This document shows, piece after piece, positions 21,701 through 32,533 of a stretch of 64,000 nt of DNA. Both the position numbers and the translations under genes were made by a program. The DNA lies in contig MU270045.1 in NCBI GenBank assembly GCA_021432635.1, forward strand, positions 1 through 64,000. The letters run 5' to 3'. Positions within the stretch are counted from its first letter, which is position 1, and each line of letters opens with the position of its first letter. This stretch comes from Thozetella sp. PMI_491. Lineage: Eukaryota; Ascomycota; Sordariomycetes; Chaetosphaeriales; Chaetosphaeriaceae. The notes beneath the pieces are model-generated. The model was given only the letters and a program-made list of their open reading frames with translations. It was not told where the DNA came from and searched no databases.

Positions 21701-22085
21701 TGTTGCTACGGCTCGGCACAAACAGCGAACGGAAAAGCCAACGAGACAAGTACTATTAGCGTCCCCCCCGACCACTACGACAATAAACTCCAGGCGCTAG
21801 CCCCGTGACGGCTGCCTCTCCTCCGACCCTGCATACAGCAGCTCTTCTCGACGAACCAGTCAATATATCTCTTCTCCGACCTCGGAAACTGAGGGAGCGG
21901 TGGAAGAGAATGGGCGGAAGTAGCCGGCTATAGATCGGGTATATAGAAAAATTGAATTGGGAGACTTCGTTGCAGGTCTTTCGACCGGTCCCTTCGGCCC
22001 TTTTTCCAGTTCGGAATAGCTGATTAGGAATCTTTAGTTCACCCAACCACAATTCATCCCTGGCTTCATTGGCGCCGTCGGGAAC
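21701..22085 (+). mobile_element. Fossil LTR fragment with primer-binding-like site
   Basis: An LTR-like stretch opening TGTTGCTACGG and ending in CA near 22068, followed at once by TGGCGCCGTCGGGAAC, the form of a tRNA primer-binding site of LTR retrotransposons (Gypsy-like). No coding region follows, so only a terminal fragment remains. Old; age cannot be estimated without a second copy. Confidence 0.45.
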
Positions 22086-22740
22086 TCTCCTAAAACTGCC
22101 GATTCTTCGTCATGCCCATAATCTAGACATAGTGGCAGTTTACTTGAATGTGACTGAAGAAATTACGCAGTGTAAACGCTCTAAGTGCCTTGGCCCAATC
22201 CTGCTACGTCATTGTATATCCATCACTGATTCCTAATCATTATGCTCAATCGGTGGTGTTAGCCAACTGCTATCAGCCCCGTCAATATTAACATAGTCTA
22301 GCTTTTGCGAGCTCAAACCCCCAATTACCAGGCGCTCTTCATATTCCCGTCTGCAACATGTGGAATCGCCCGAGACGCCACCAGCTCCACCATCCGTAAC
22401 CGACCCGGTAAATTGATGACTTCTGCATATTCAATGCCGCCAGATTTTTGTCAGCTTACTTTTAGGTGGTAGGATATCAATTTTTTTTTTCCATCGGTAT
22501 AGCCGACCGCCGGAAAGGAATTGGTTTGAGAGTCGCTTTAACACACCCGCAACAGCGGCACCGCGAAGGATTTTGCTGCAACAGCTATAGATGAAATAAA
22601 GAGTTGGCAGCAGGCCACATTCAAGATCCTCTCTGAAAAAAAAAAAAAATTACACTTTCATGTTATATCGACATCACCGCTGAGTGCGACTAGAAGCAAA
22701 TTATAAGGCAAAGCATCGCGAAGAAAAGCGACTCAAGATC
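22086..22740. other. Non-coding between LTR fossil and GST gene
   Basis: Contains a T-run at about 22482-22491 and a 14-A run near 22636. No open frame with family resemblance. The last part is the promoter of the second glutathione transferase. Confidence 0.45.
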
Positions 22741-23612
22741 ATGGATAACCAAGCCGTGGATTTTTACTCTCATCGTGAGTCCCAGATTGCACTCTGTTCA
22801 CGAAATTAATTAACAGGGTGTTAATGTATTATGCAATATAGGTGAGGGGCCAAACCCATGGAAGAACGTGATTGTGTTCGAGGAACTTGGAATTGCGTAC
22901 AAGCCTACGTATCTTGAGTTTGGGGCAGATGATGGTGGAGTGCAGCACGAAGAATTCCTAAAGAAAAACCCTGCTGGGCGAGTCCCTTGGATTAAGGACC
23001 CAGCAACAGGCCAGTCATTTCGTTACTTCAACATCATTAATTAGCACTAACCTTTACTCAGGCATTGAACTGACTGAGTCGAATTTAATCAGCCAGTACT
23101 TAACTGACCATTACGATACAAAAGGCGTGTTTAAGGTGGAAGGCGAACAGGACGAACTCCTTGTTAGACAGTGGTTGGGGTTTCAGGCTGCTTCGCAAGG
23201 TCCGTTCTTTGCTCAGGTAAGTGCCACATAAGCAAGAATCAGGATATTTGCAAACATTGTGGTTAAAGCTAACCAATTTCTGGGCTACTAGGCTCTGATT
23301 GCTCAGCATGTTCTTAAGAATGAAGAATCCACTAAGCATTTCCAAGCGCTTGTGAAAAGAACTATTACCACTGTCAATCGCGCCTTAGAAGGAAAGGAGT
23401 ATCTAGTGGGCGGTAAAATCACTCTCGCAGACCTCTCATTCATTCCCTGGGATATGACATTAGATGCGATTTTCATGGGAGATTCAGAGGCTGCAACTGC
23501 AGAGGGACGCAAACAGCTATGGCCAAATTGGTATAAATGGCATCAAATGCTGCTACTACGCCCGGCCGTGCAGAAAATGGTTTCCATTCGGAAGACTGTA
23601 CAGAAGAAATGA
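22741..23612 (+). CDS. Ure2-like glutathione S-transferase 2 (four exons)
   Basis: Second Ure2-like glutathione transferase, 225 residues, without the N-terminal extension of the first. Exons 22741-22774, 22842-23009, 23062-23216 and 23292-23612. Landmarks: FYSHREGPNPWKNVIVFEEL, NPAGRVPWIKDP, LTESNLISQYL, and the alpha-domain helix element ITLADLSFIPW. The first three-residue-per-turn glutathione site (SHREGPNP) is typical of this class. The second intron is ambiguous: a GC donor (CAG|GCCAGT) gives DPATGIELTES, the expected join, whereas a weak GT donor 17 nt later would add four residues (QSFR). It does not closely resemble the transferase at 18720 outside shared motifs, so a recent tandem duplication is unlikely. 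Confidence 0.86.
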
Positions 23613-24000
23613 GGCTATAGCTTCCGTTACCAGCAACCCAACTATATAGCCCTACATATTTACTATATAATATGAGGTTCGTCTGGATGCATGCTAGAAT
23701 AGATCAGTTGTCGTGCGCTGAGATGACTTGATCGCTGACTTCTCTCAATGGCGCTGTTCAGGTACGGGTATTATCTTGCCGCGTGATCAACTCAATGCGC
23801 ACAGCTATTCCCACCTAAAATGGCGCCCAACACCACCAGGTAAATCTGGCGATCTAGGCCGCGTATACGAATATACAAAACTGTTACCTAGGTGTTAAGC
23901 CCGCTTGAATTCTGTAGCTAACTTGCTTTATGAGCATTCGTTCGCCTAACAGCCAATGTAAATGCTATATTGATGGGTCTACGGCACTAAAGAAATAGCA
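23613..24000. other. Intergenic after the second GST gene
   Basis: Three-prime region followed by unremarkable sequence up to the ankyrin relic. Confidence 0.45.
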
Positions 24001-24450
24001 CTTGGGCTAACTTATGGAATCGGAGAAACTCCCGTCCAATGCGCTGAAGATCGTTAGATATCTTATTTCCGAAGGTGCGGAGGTAGATCCCCTCGCACAG
24101 GGGCTATCGTAGGCGCCTTTGAAGGGAGGTGCGTTTGAAGGGAATTTGAAGGTCGCAAATTTGCTCCTTGCGCACGGCGCAAGCATGATGGAAGATGTGC
24201 TGAAATGGCAATACAGTCAGGTAATCTTGACATGACCAGTGGTATTCTTGAAGGTGGAGCGGGTAGTGTCGAGCAAGGTTCATTAGACATTGACAATATT
24301 TTTCACTGGGCGGAGACTTAGGGCTATGATGGATATAACACGAGCAGCGGAAGGGGTGCTCACCGTTCCACAAGGGGCGATGTTAGAGCTTCTCCGACAC
24401 CACGGCAAGCGTTCGCGTCCTGTTTCAGAAACGATGGAAGGGGTACAAGA
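24001..24450 (+). pseudogene. Ankyrin-repeat relic
   Basis: Fragments of ankyrin repeats appear in succession but in different frames: ALKIVRYLISEGAEVDP (about 24040), EGNLKVANLLLAHGASMM (about 24138), MAIQSGNLDMTSGILEGGA (about 24205), and a final LELLRHHGKR-like piece near 24395. Each has the helix-helix-loop pattern with G-A and a following hydrophobic/acidic residue. Stops and frame changes separate them, so the gene is dead. No N-terminal effector domain is visible; it may be the tail of a former NACHT- or kinase-ankyrin gene. Confidence 0.6.
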
Positions 24451-25503
24451 GGGAAGTGTAGTAGCTCCCCTACTGAGACCCTAGAACCCTAGATATAATG
24501 GCCTTAGCGAGTGGGCCCCGCTTACCGATTGACCTCGACTGGGGTAAGGGCGAAAACCTTGGTGCATTACATCCGAGCGCCTGCCCGGTCGCCTAAATTG
24601 AACGGATGTTATTGGTCTGCTCTCTCCAAGGTAGTCGTTATTCTTTCACATGGCCCTGTCGGCCGTGACACTCTGTGGGTAGGTAAGCACTAGAACCCGC
24701 ACAGACGCCCGCACCTGCACCCGCACCCGCACCTGTTCCCGCTCATAGGGATTGACCCGGGCATTTGCAATTCTATTTATTTGCCATGGTCGCACTCCCA
24801 GGGAAAATGGTTGAAAAAAAAAAAGAGTTGCCCCGGGGCAGCTGGAATAAACCACACGCTTTGAGGCAGTTCTGCTTGTTTCTAGCCATCGCCGTGCCCG
24901 ACATGACATCCTACCCGGCCAATAATGTGTTCCTGCTTCCTACAGAATGCTGTGGCTGGAGGTGACGGTCGCCCTGAATCCCCGTCTTTCGACTACCTAC
25001 ATACCTGGAAAATATGAGCTGTACCAAATCTTGGGTGCTACTTGCCGGAACGCTCGAATGGGAGGTAGAAATGGACCAAGACTGTTGTTGGTGGATGCCC
25101 GGCTTCGCACCACTAACAGTGATAGAATGTCAAAGAGATCTCGAAAAGTCTCAATCCCCTTTGAGATGCGAGACTCCATACGAAATATCCTGCATCTTAT
25201 GGGAGTTTTACGGGATTCAAGTTGACTCCCTGAAGGAGGAAGGAACGTTCGAAATAATGTATGCCTGCCTTGGTCTTTGAAGGACGGACAGACCCACAGA
25301 CCTTGCACTACCGAATGGTGCAATTGGTGGAGGCTCACGAAAGAATCTTGCAGTTGATATTACTGACATCAATGCTTGGGTAAAAATGGCTGGATGTCGA
25401 TAATCGTTTCATTTATCGTCCTCTCAGAGAAACACCTTTGGCGTACAAAGTAGATGGCGGAAAAAGAGACAAAATGGAACACAAAACCACTAGTTAGTGG
25501 GTA
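24451..25503. other. Intergenic with dispersed repeat, no gene recognised
   Basis: Apart from the repeat at 24671-24749, only short overlapping frames occur (for example 24947-25338 on both strands), without family features. Confidence 0.45.
24671..24749. repeat. GC-rich dispersed repeat, copy 2
   Basis: Starts CTCTGTGGGTAGGTAAGCACTAG, runs through CCGCACC/CTGCACC units and ends CGCTCATAGG, matching copy 1 at 5981-6043 in start, core and end. The flanks do not match. Confidence 0.55.
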
Positions 25504-27596
25504 ATGGCGTCGAGTTTCATTGCCGAGTCACGTGTCTTATCCACTTGGGTCAATGCTGCTGACGCCATCAGCGAGAACCATCACTGGAACAATGCAAACC
25601 AGCCGGCAAAGGCATACTACTGGCCATCCGAATCGATGGGGACGCGTCAGTGGAACACTCACTTGAGCAACCCGCTACAGAGAGCCTGCGAAAGATGTAT
25701 GCGGGGCAAGAGAAAGTGCGACAAGGGCCAGCCGCGATGCGGGCGATGTCACAGGTAATTCCGCCTTCTCTGAAGACACCCGGGCCTGGATGGCTAACAG
25801 CTGGACCCCCAGGCTTGAGTCTACTTGTGTATACGACTATGAGCAAGGAAATGTATCCGGTACCACGTCTCACCGGGATTCAACCCCGCAAGATGTAATC
25901 GCTCAGCTCCCGCCTGTCGAGAGCGAGTTGGACCAGTTAAGATCGCTGATCATGGCGGCTGACGTCGACTGGTGTCGCGCCATAGATAATTTTTTCCACA
26001 CAGTTCATAACGTGAGCTACTCCCTCTTCCAGTTCGCACTTAAGCACACTTGTCTTTGTTGGTGGCGGCCCACCACGTTTGGCGAAATACGGTTACAGGG
26101 TTGTCTAAACAACGCGCTTTCTGCTAATAAGGTGACTACTAGTGGTTCAAGATTTTACCCAGGGATAAGTTTGAAAGTCTCGAGTTGTACGGGCCCGATA
26201 GTGAAACTGGTCATAAGCAACCGAGAAGTGATGGTTGGCTCTCGCGAGGCCCAAGAGATTTTGCCCTGCTCGCGATATGCACATATCTTGTCGGGCTGAC
26301 AGATGATGACAAGGGTTCAGATGGCACCATGTTCTCTCCATTCTACCGTGCCACCAAACGAGCCTTCGCTACATTGTCATGCCTGTCTCTACCAAGCATG
26401 GAACTAATGCAGTGTGGCGCCTTAATCGCTTTGTTTGAATTTGGCCATGGCAGAGGCCAATTTGCCTATCGAACGCTGAGCGAGACACTTGCGATGGCTC
26501 TAACATTTGGGATCAAACCGGGAATTTACGCCCGAGACAATGACCACCCGGTTATAAACAGAGCAGAGGAGGAAGAGGGGCGAGCTCTATGGTGGGGGAT
26601 GTTTATTCTAGACCAGTATGTTCATGCTTCATCCATATTCGGTTTCTACAGATCGCTCTAACTATAAACAGGTATATTCACATGGATCCTCTAGCAAAAG
26701 ACTGGCCGCTGCTTGTCAAAAGCCCCTCTGACGACTACCTGCTGCCCATGGAAAGCGTCATATGGAACGGCCATTCACACACTCTATTCGAGAGGAGGAT
26801 GCCTGTGAATGGAGATGTATCTATCCACCTCGGCACTTTTCAGCGTGCCGCACAGGCCGCTACGCTCCTGAACAAGACATATCGCTGGGAACAAGTGATG
26901 AAACGACAACCGGGGTTTCCCGAGATAGCCGAGATCGAAGATATTGACAAGGCGATCCGCTCGATGCTCAACGCAATGCTTGAGCAATCTCACAACTGGG
27001 ATGTATTTTGCGACGCATTTGCGATGTGTCTGAGGTCCGTTTTGGTTCCGTGCACTGCCACCTCTTGAGGCGCTTTCTTGGCTAATCTCGTTTAGTTCGC
27101 TGTTCATGCTCTATCGCCCATACGTCATCCATCTAAGAAGCCGAGAAAAATCACAACAAGAGCAAGCTCTGAATCACGTCGAGACGGAACAAGCCGTTGC
27201 GGCTGTCAGATTCGGAGTTCGTTTCGTGGTTGACCTAGCGATACAGTTCAACAGTCACCTCTCCCAGAACCCAAACTGGTTGGCTAATCTTGCACCTCCA
27301 GCCAACATTACCTGTCTTCAGGCTCTTGAACATGTTGTGGTCTCAGGGGATGTCCTTCCAAGTGAGCAGGAAGGGTTTATTGAGATTTATAAAGCATTGA
27401 AAATATTCAGCAAACGATGGGCGTTAGGAGGTAAGTTCCGGTCTTTTCCCTCGCTGCTGTGACACGCGCCTCTCCAATAATGAAAGGCTACTAATGCCGT
27501 CTTTCAGAAGCCAGGCTCGAGCTGCTGCCCCAGTCCAAGTATCTATGCCAGTGGGCTACAAATGGAGCAAACGCCAGTGTTCATCATGGTGGCTAG
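25504..27596 (+). CDS. Zn2Cys6 transcription factor (six exons)
   Basis: Fungal binuclear zinc-cluster activator. Exons 25504-25754, 25813-26011, 26143-26615, 26672-27034, 27096-27430, 27508-27596 give 569 residues. The cluster CERCMRGKRKCDK...CGRCHRLESTC fits Cx2Cx6Cx5Cx2Cx6C, with intron 1 inside it. The regulatory domain follows: FFHTVHNWFKILPRD, ALLAICTYLVG, MELMQCGALIALFEFGHGR, RALWWGMFILDQYIHMDP and a C-terminal AVRFGVRFVVDLAIQF helix. The second intron (131 nt, donor GTGAGC, branch TGCTAATAAG, acceptor ACTAG) resolves what first looks like a frameshift near 26150. It could control the neighbouring glutathione-transferase and cupin genes; no direct evidence. Confidence 0.87.
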
Positions 27597-27824
27597 TATA
27601 TCGAGCAAAGGTAAAAGGTGTGTGGGTCAGAATATGACAACTTTATCAAATCTACTGGCTTTAGTGCCTATTTCATAGCTGAAAGGCTACCCGGCGCGCT
27701 CCGCATTTTCAAGCTATCGATCTAAGTGACTGGGATCAACGTGTATTCTATCCCCTGCTTCGTTTACTGATATCCCTTAGCAACAAGGAGCCTATGAAGG
27801 AGTACCGCTTCAAGACAACGCAAA

Positions 27825-30800
27825 CTATTCAAGAACCACAATTTGTTCCGTAGGGTTTCCTTCGGCCCAAGCCTCCTTAAGCACCTTACCGATCGCCAGC
27901 CGACTAGCAACCTGTGGCCTAGTCTTATCCCATTTCACCATCATCACGTTATACAGAGGATACTCCCCATCCAAGAGAATCTCCTCTTCATCCCCAAAGT
28001 ATTGCGCTTCGGATATTACAATAAAGTCGTGGTACTCGGACTCGTGTATGGTCTCTGTGGCATCGTGGAGGGTGACTCGTCCTGCCGCAAAGGATCGCGA
28101 ATCAAGGATCTCGATCTCATGAATCCAAATCTGCCGATCTGGTACTAACATCGTAGTTGCTGAGTCCGTGAATATAGTCTCTGATCGCAATGTTTTGTTT
28201 CCTAGGCGGAACTTTGCTGTCGACGTGCGGAATATCAGGTGGCGCTCATCGAGACCTCGTGCAATATCTGCAGGGAGCTCAAGAATGCTAAGTGGACGAT
28301 CGGAAAATTGGGGCTTATGCGCCCGAACCCACGCCGTCAGCTTGTCGGCAGAGTCACTAGCAAGCCCCAGGCTCGTGCCATTTACTGGCTTAAGGCTTCC
28401 ATGTACCTCGAGGCTAGGCTCTTCCAACTCTTCTTTCGGTACCTGCTTCGATTTGAAGCGGGATACCGACCAGCTCGACGATCTAGCTGGCGGCGGGGGC
28501 TTGGTATCAACGAGTGGAGGATCAGAGGGACCGAGTCGATACCACTGTAAGAAAGGCCTGACCCGCTCCTCCGCGTCGGCAATCGGTCTTAGTACCTTTT
28601 TAACCCTGAATCCGTCAAGGGAATCCGAGACTAGGGTAAAAGGGACTTCGTAACGCACGCCGCCTGAATAGTTTCGCTCGCCCTCTTTTATGGCTTCCCA
28701 AGCAGCCCAAGACCAACTGGGTAGCTGCTTCTTGTCCTCCAGCGGCTTCTGATCTTGGCCCACTAGCACCCGTTTGCGAAGTCGGACGTCTTTGGCAGCT
28801 GCTGGTTGCCAGAGCAGGGCGAGATCTAAGAATTCTAACGGTATTCCATATATAGTGCCGGTGCCAGGATCGCGAGAGGAGGTTTGCAGTCTACTACCGT
28901 CTAGAATGGCAAGCAGGCCAGTCACGGCGTGGAGTATATCGCTGGAGAAGCTCAGCTGGCGGCTTGTATACTTTGTGATTAAGCCGGCATATTGGTCGAA
29001 GACGGGCGATCTATGGATGTGTAAGCCGTTCTCGTCCGAATCGATAAACGACTTCATCGAGACGTTGTCGTTCTCCGGGAGAGATAGCCAATCTATCTGG
29101 CGCGGTCCAACTCCAGCTTCCTTTAGTGTCATGTCTTCCATGTGGACGCCGTGCTTGCAGTGGAAATAGGCGTGGCCACGACTGAAAATGAGAAGTCGCT
29201 TGGAGAGCATCTTTTCCTGGAATGTCCACGCCCTCGTGTCCCAAGGCTCCAAATTCGGTTTGTGCTGAATAGGGACGAGAACCTTGACCCCAGGAATTAC
29301 TTCCTCTACCACCTGAATGCTCTCCGTGGACGTGCTTCTCGGCCCGGAGACTCCGGGTAGTCCGGAGTTGGCATTAATTCCGTCAGCAGCTACAATGGCC
29401 ACTGCGGAGTTGCCGTAGATACGATCCATCTGACTCAACTGGGCAATTTTATCGTCGCCGTCTTGCACGATGCAGAGACTGTCAATCCATATGTAGCGCT
29501 TTCCGAGCCCTTTTGTGACCGCCATGGCAGAGCGGACCGTCTGTGGTAAGCCGGCGTTGGCTTCGCTAAGTCCTCCTTTCCGGCTTAGCTGGGACACATT
29601 GCTCTTGAGGAGCTGAACCGTGGTATAGCCGCCCCAGACATAAGACAGAGTGACATAATCGCACTCGGCCGGCTTGGGGAACTCAACAACCTTTTCCTCA
29701 ATAACGTCGACAACTCGGAAACCGAGCCCTGACGGCTTCTCGAGAGCCTTGGCCCAACTGGGGTGGCTGCAAACCGCGCCGTGGTGAACCTCGCAGTGCT
29801 CTAGCCACTGGTGGCATAGATCAAGGTCGATCCTCTCGGCATTGAGCTCTCGGCCGTATCGTATAGCCCCGCTTGTCTTGTCAATATCGTACTTAGAGCT
29901 GGCTATTCTCAGATTGAAGGAGCTGAGGACACAATGAGTTGCGCCTGGTGCTCTTCCTTGCCCTTGCACCCTGACTTGAAGAGTCCCCGCTTCGGGGTGG
30001 TTTGCGGCATGAGCCTTGATGATTATCCATACGGGAAGCGGCCGCTTGATTTTCCTGACCTTTGCAGTAATAGTGTCTGTGGTGCTTTCAATTGCCCTTG
30101 TGACTTTCTCCTTAGCTACGTCGGTCTTTGTTGTCGCAACGGAGCCAGCTATTGACGCGGTGTCTTCCGAGTAAACTGTAATGGTCTCCAGTTCGGGGTC
30201 GTCAATCCAAAGGTCATCTCCGTTTGCGTCAAGCGGAGACTCGTCGGTGCCTACCGGCGCCTCGCGAGGTTCATCGGATGAGTGCTCATCCAAGACGCTT
30301 CTATGCCCAAAGGGCCATGTCGCCTTGCTGGCAGTGTGTCGTTTCAGAAAGCTAGCTCTGTCGGCCCACTCCGCAAACATTTTTCCTTTGAGCTCGTCTT
30401 GGATATGGTTCTGCACGGCGGGATGTCTCAAGGGGTCATTCTTCTCCATCGACAGGGCTGCGAACAACACACGGCAGAATTTGCACCACGTCCTGTGCTG
30501 AAGCACTCTGTCCAAGGAGGCCGTGATATCGGTCACCACAGCCTCTTGTGCCTGGTCGGTATAATATGTGGTCATACCCTCCTCAAGTGATTTTTCGAAG
30601 GGGATGGTACTGCATGCTTCACACAGTCCGCCCGAGTTCGGCTTCAAGGCTACCTGCGCCGTCTTTCTGAGGTCTCGTATGCTTCCTTTTACATGCCCGA
30701 CGACCTCGCCCGCATTCTGAATGTGCCGCTTCACTACATCTGTCGAGGCTTTCGAAAACCGCAGCCGTCCTTTTATCCCCTTTGGCTTGTCCAAGGCCAG

Positions 30801-31187
30801 CGGCGGTGCCTTGTCGGTGGAATTCTCCTCTTCCACCGAGTGTAATGGTTCCCCCCTCTCCTCATCTATTGGAGTTTCTATGACCGAGATTGTAGATTTC
30901 GATGCGTAATTTCGAAATATCCCCAGTCCTTTCAAGTCGCGGGCCGGAGGGGACGGCGGCACCCACGAAGTGGCAGGCTGAACAGAGATCCGGCTGGCAG
31001 TATCTGATATATCAGACGGAGATGAGCGCCAGCCAATGCCGAATGAATCTCTGCTGCTCTCAGGGCCTAGAGCGGTCGAGGTCGGTATCAACGGAGGAGT
31101 TTCGGAGGCGGGTATGAACGGCGAGCTCCGGCGTGCCTGCTCTGTCTGCGCGACGGAGAAAACCTCGTGATCGATGCTACGATCCAT
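27825..31187 (-). CDS. HET-domain protein, 1120 residues, single exon
   Basis: Heterokaryon-incompatibility domain protein. The HET domain lies at about 511-660: YVTLSYVWGG (511-520), LPQTVRSAM, GKRYIWIDSLCIVQDG (562-577), MDRIYGNSAVAIVAADG, and WDTRAWTFQEKMLSKRLLIF (649-668). The N-terminal 500 residues are unusually long: low-complexity Ser/Pro/Glu sequence to about 185, then two CxxC pairs (C189-C192, C235-C238), an acidic stretch around 325-345, and a region ending in LDLCHQWLEHCEVHHGAVC (455-473), the usual lead-in to HET. The C-terminal 450 residues have no known repeat or NACHT. HET proteins in ascomycetes trigger cell death on recognition of non-self. The ATG at 31187 opens MDRSIDHEVF; no intron is needed. 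Neighbours are a Zn2Cys6 gene and a hydroxylase. Confidence 0.93.
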   Translation of the reverse strand: MDRSIDHEVFSVAQTEQARRSSPFIPASETPPLIPTSTALGPESSRDSFGIGWRSSPSDISDTASRISVQPATSWVPPSPPARDLKGLGIFRNYASKSTISVIETPIDEERGEPLHSVEEENSTDKAPPLALDKPKGIKGRLRFSKASTDVVKRHIQNAGEVVGHVKGSIRDLRKTAQVALKPNSGGLCEACSTIPFEKSLEEGMTTYYTDQAQEAVVTDITASLDRVLQHRTWCKFCRVLFAALSMEKNDPLRHPAVQNHIQDELKGKMFAEWADRASFLKRHTASKATWPFGHRSVLDEHSSDEPREAPVGTDESPLDANGDDLWIDDPELETITVYSEDTASIAGSVATTKTDVAKEKVTRAIESTTDTITAKVRKIKRPLPVWIIIKAHAANHPEAGTLQVRVQGQGRAPGATHCVLSSFNLRIASSKYDIDKTSGAIRYGRELNAERIDLDLCHQWLEHCEVHHGAVCSHPSWAKALEKPSGLGFRVVDVIEEKVVEFPKPAECDYVTLSYVWGGYTTVQLLKSNVSQLSRKGGLSEANAGLPQTVRSAMAVTKGLGKRYIWIDSLCIVQDGDDKIAQLSQMDRIYGNSAVAIVAADGINANSGLPGVSGPRSTSTESIQVVEEVIPGVKVLVPIQHKPNLEPWDTRAWTFQEKMLSKRLLIFSRGHAYFHCKHGVHMEDMTLKEAGVGPRQIDWLSLPENDNVSMKSFIDSDENGLHIHRSPVFDQYAGLITKYTSRQLSFSSDILHAVTGLLAILDGSRLQTSSRDPGTGTIYGIPLEFLDLALLWQPAAAKDVRLRKRVLVGQDQKPLEDKKQLPSWSWAAWEAIKEGERNYSGGVRYEVPFTLVSDSLDGFRVKKVLRPIADAEERVRPFLQWYRLGPSDPPLVDTKPPPPARSSSWSVSRFKSKQVPKEELEEPSLEVHGSLKPVNGTSLGLASDSADKLTAWVRAHKPQFSDRPLSILELPADIARGLDERHLIFRTSTAKFRLGNKTLRSETIFTDSATTMLVPDRQIWIHEIEILDSRSFAAGRVTLHDATETIHESEYHDFIVISEAQYFGDEEEILLDGEYPLYNVMMVKWDKTRPQVASRLAIGKVLKEAWAEGNPTEQIVVLE

Positions 31188-32533
31188 CTTGCTCCCGAGG
31201 TTGGTTTGAGTCCAGGTCGTTCGAACTCGATTACAGCCCGTCGACGAGTCTCTGATAAGTCGTCAGTAATTTAATGGTCGTGTTTCAATTGCCTAAGGCC
31301 TCTTTGCGCTTCTTTCGCGCGTTTGGCCTATCCACAGCGTCGCATCACATGTGCAGCTATTGGTGTAGTGAGAAGCAACACATTCGGCTTGACGATGACA
31401 GGTACGCGGGGGGGCAACGAGTAGCGCGCTGTACTTAACTTGTCGCACAGCCTAATCTCTCGTAGGAGACGGCTCACTAATCCCAGCACCACTACGACAG
31501 GCACTGATGCAGGGGTAAATACTGCAGTATCACCCCTCACCTCCCGACACCCCCCGCATGGATGTCCGGCCGTGAGCACTACCATACATACACAAGTAGA
31601 TACATAGTATGTGTTGGTGTCCTCGATACGGGCAAGTGGCCTGCCGAAGGAAGAAGGACCCCCTTGAAGCGCCTCAGCCTCGCCCTTCCGTCGCCTGGCT
31701 CAAACGTCTAGTGGGCGTCTGGTGCTACATGCGGGCCATTTGCGGTCTAGTGCTTACTGCACGCACAGACATTTCTATATCCGTTCGACAAGGCTCTGGT
31801 ACACAACGGAGTACCAACACCCACGTGCATTCGTGAGGGGCATACATTTACGGACTGTACAATTCAACTTCTGTTTGCTCCATGGTATATCTCTCGTATT
31901 TCATCTTCTTCATAACATTGAGCCCGCCAGGAGATGCTTACGCGAGCTTGTACCAGCACACTATCGTAGGTCCTGAGCGATGGCACAAGTTGGCCCCCCT
32001 TCAACTTGGAGGATTCAGATGTCCGTAGATTGGAGCCTTCAGGGTAAATGCAAATACTACAAGAGTACAAAAATAGTAACAATCACCGAGCCTGGCCGAG
32101 GTTTCGTGCCAGATTCTCGGTCTCCGGGTTGTCCAATCTACTGCCTCTTAGGATGTCCTTCCGGTGGCCTCCCTCAATCATCTGAATAGCAGCCCTACTC
32201 GATTCCGCGCGGGTCAGTCCTGGATAAACAGCTACAGGAAGGATATTAGGCTTCTACTGTGTTGGTTACCCTACAGCTGCCTAGGGCTGGGACTTGTTTG
32301 CTAATACTGTCAACAGTGTGCTCGGTACTTCGATACATCTCGTTCCGCAAAAGGATCGCGAAGCTATATAGAATTCGCAATGGTCATACTTCTATAGGCA
32401 CTAGCGTCGACTGTCGGGCGCAGATATATTATACTAGCGATCTACACTCTAATCTATCTTTATAGAACAAGCATTGCCATCCTCACTCCTAATATATGTG
32501 CCTACAGCGCTAAGCTGCGCTTTCCAAAGCGCA
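31188..32533. other. Intergenic, HET gene upstream region
   Basis: 1.35 kb with no recognisable gene. Scattered short frames without domains. Must contain the HET promoter and the 3' end of the hydroxylase gene. Confidence 0.5.

Noticed and set aside
24947-25338. Overlapping open frames on both strands before the Zn2Cys6 gene
   Set aside because: No recognisable domain and no consistent splice model; treated as chance frames.
26012-26165. Apparent one-base deletion in a T-run of the Zn2Cys6 gene
   Set aside because: A 131-nt intron 26012-26142 with good branch point and acceptor gives HTVHNWFKILPRD and keeps frame.
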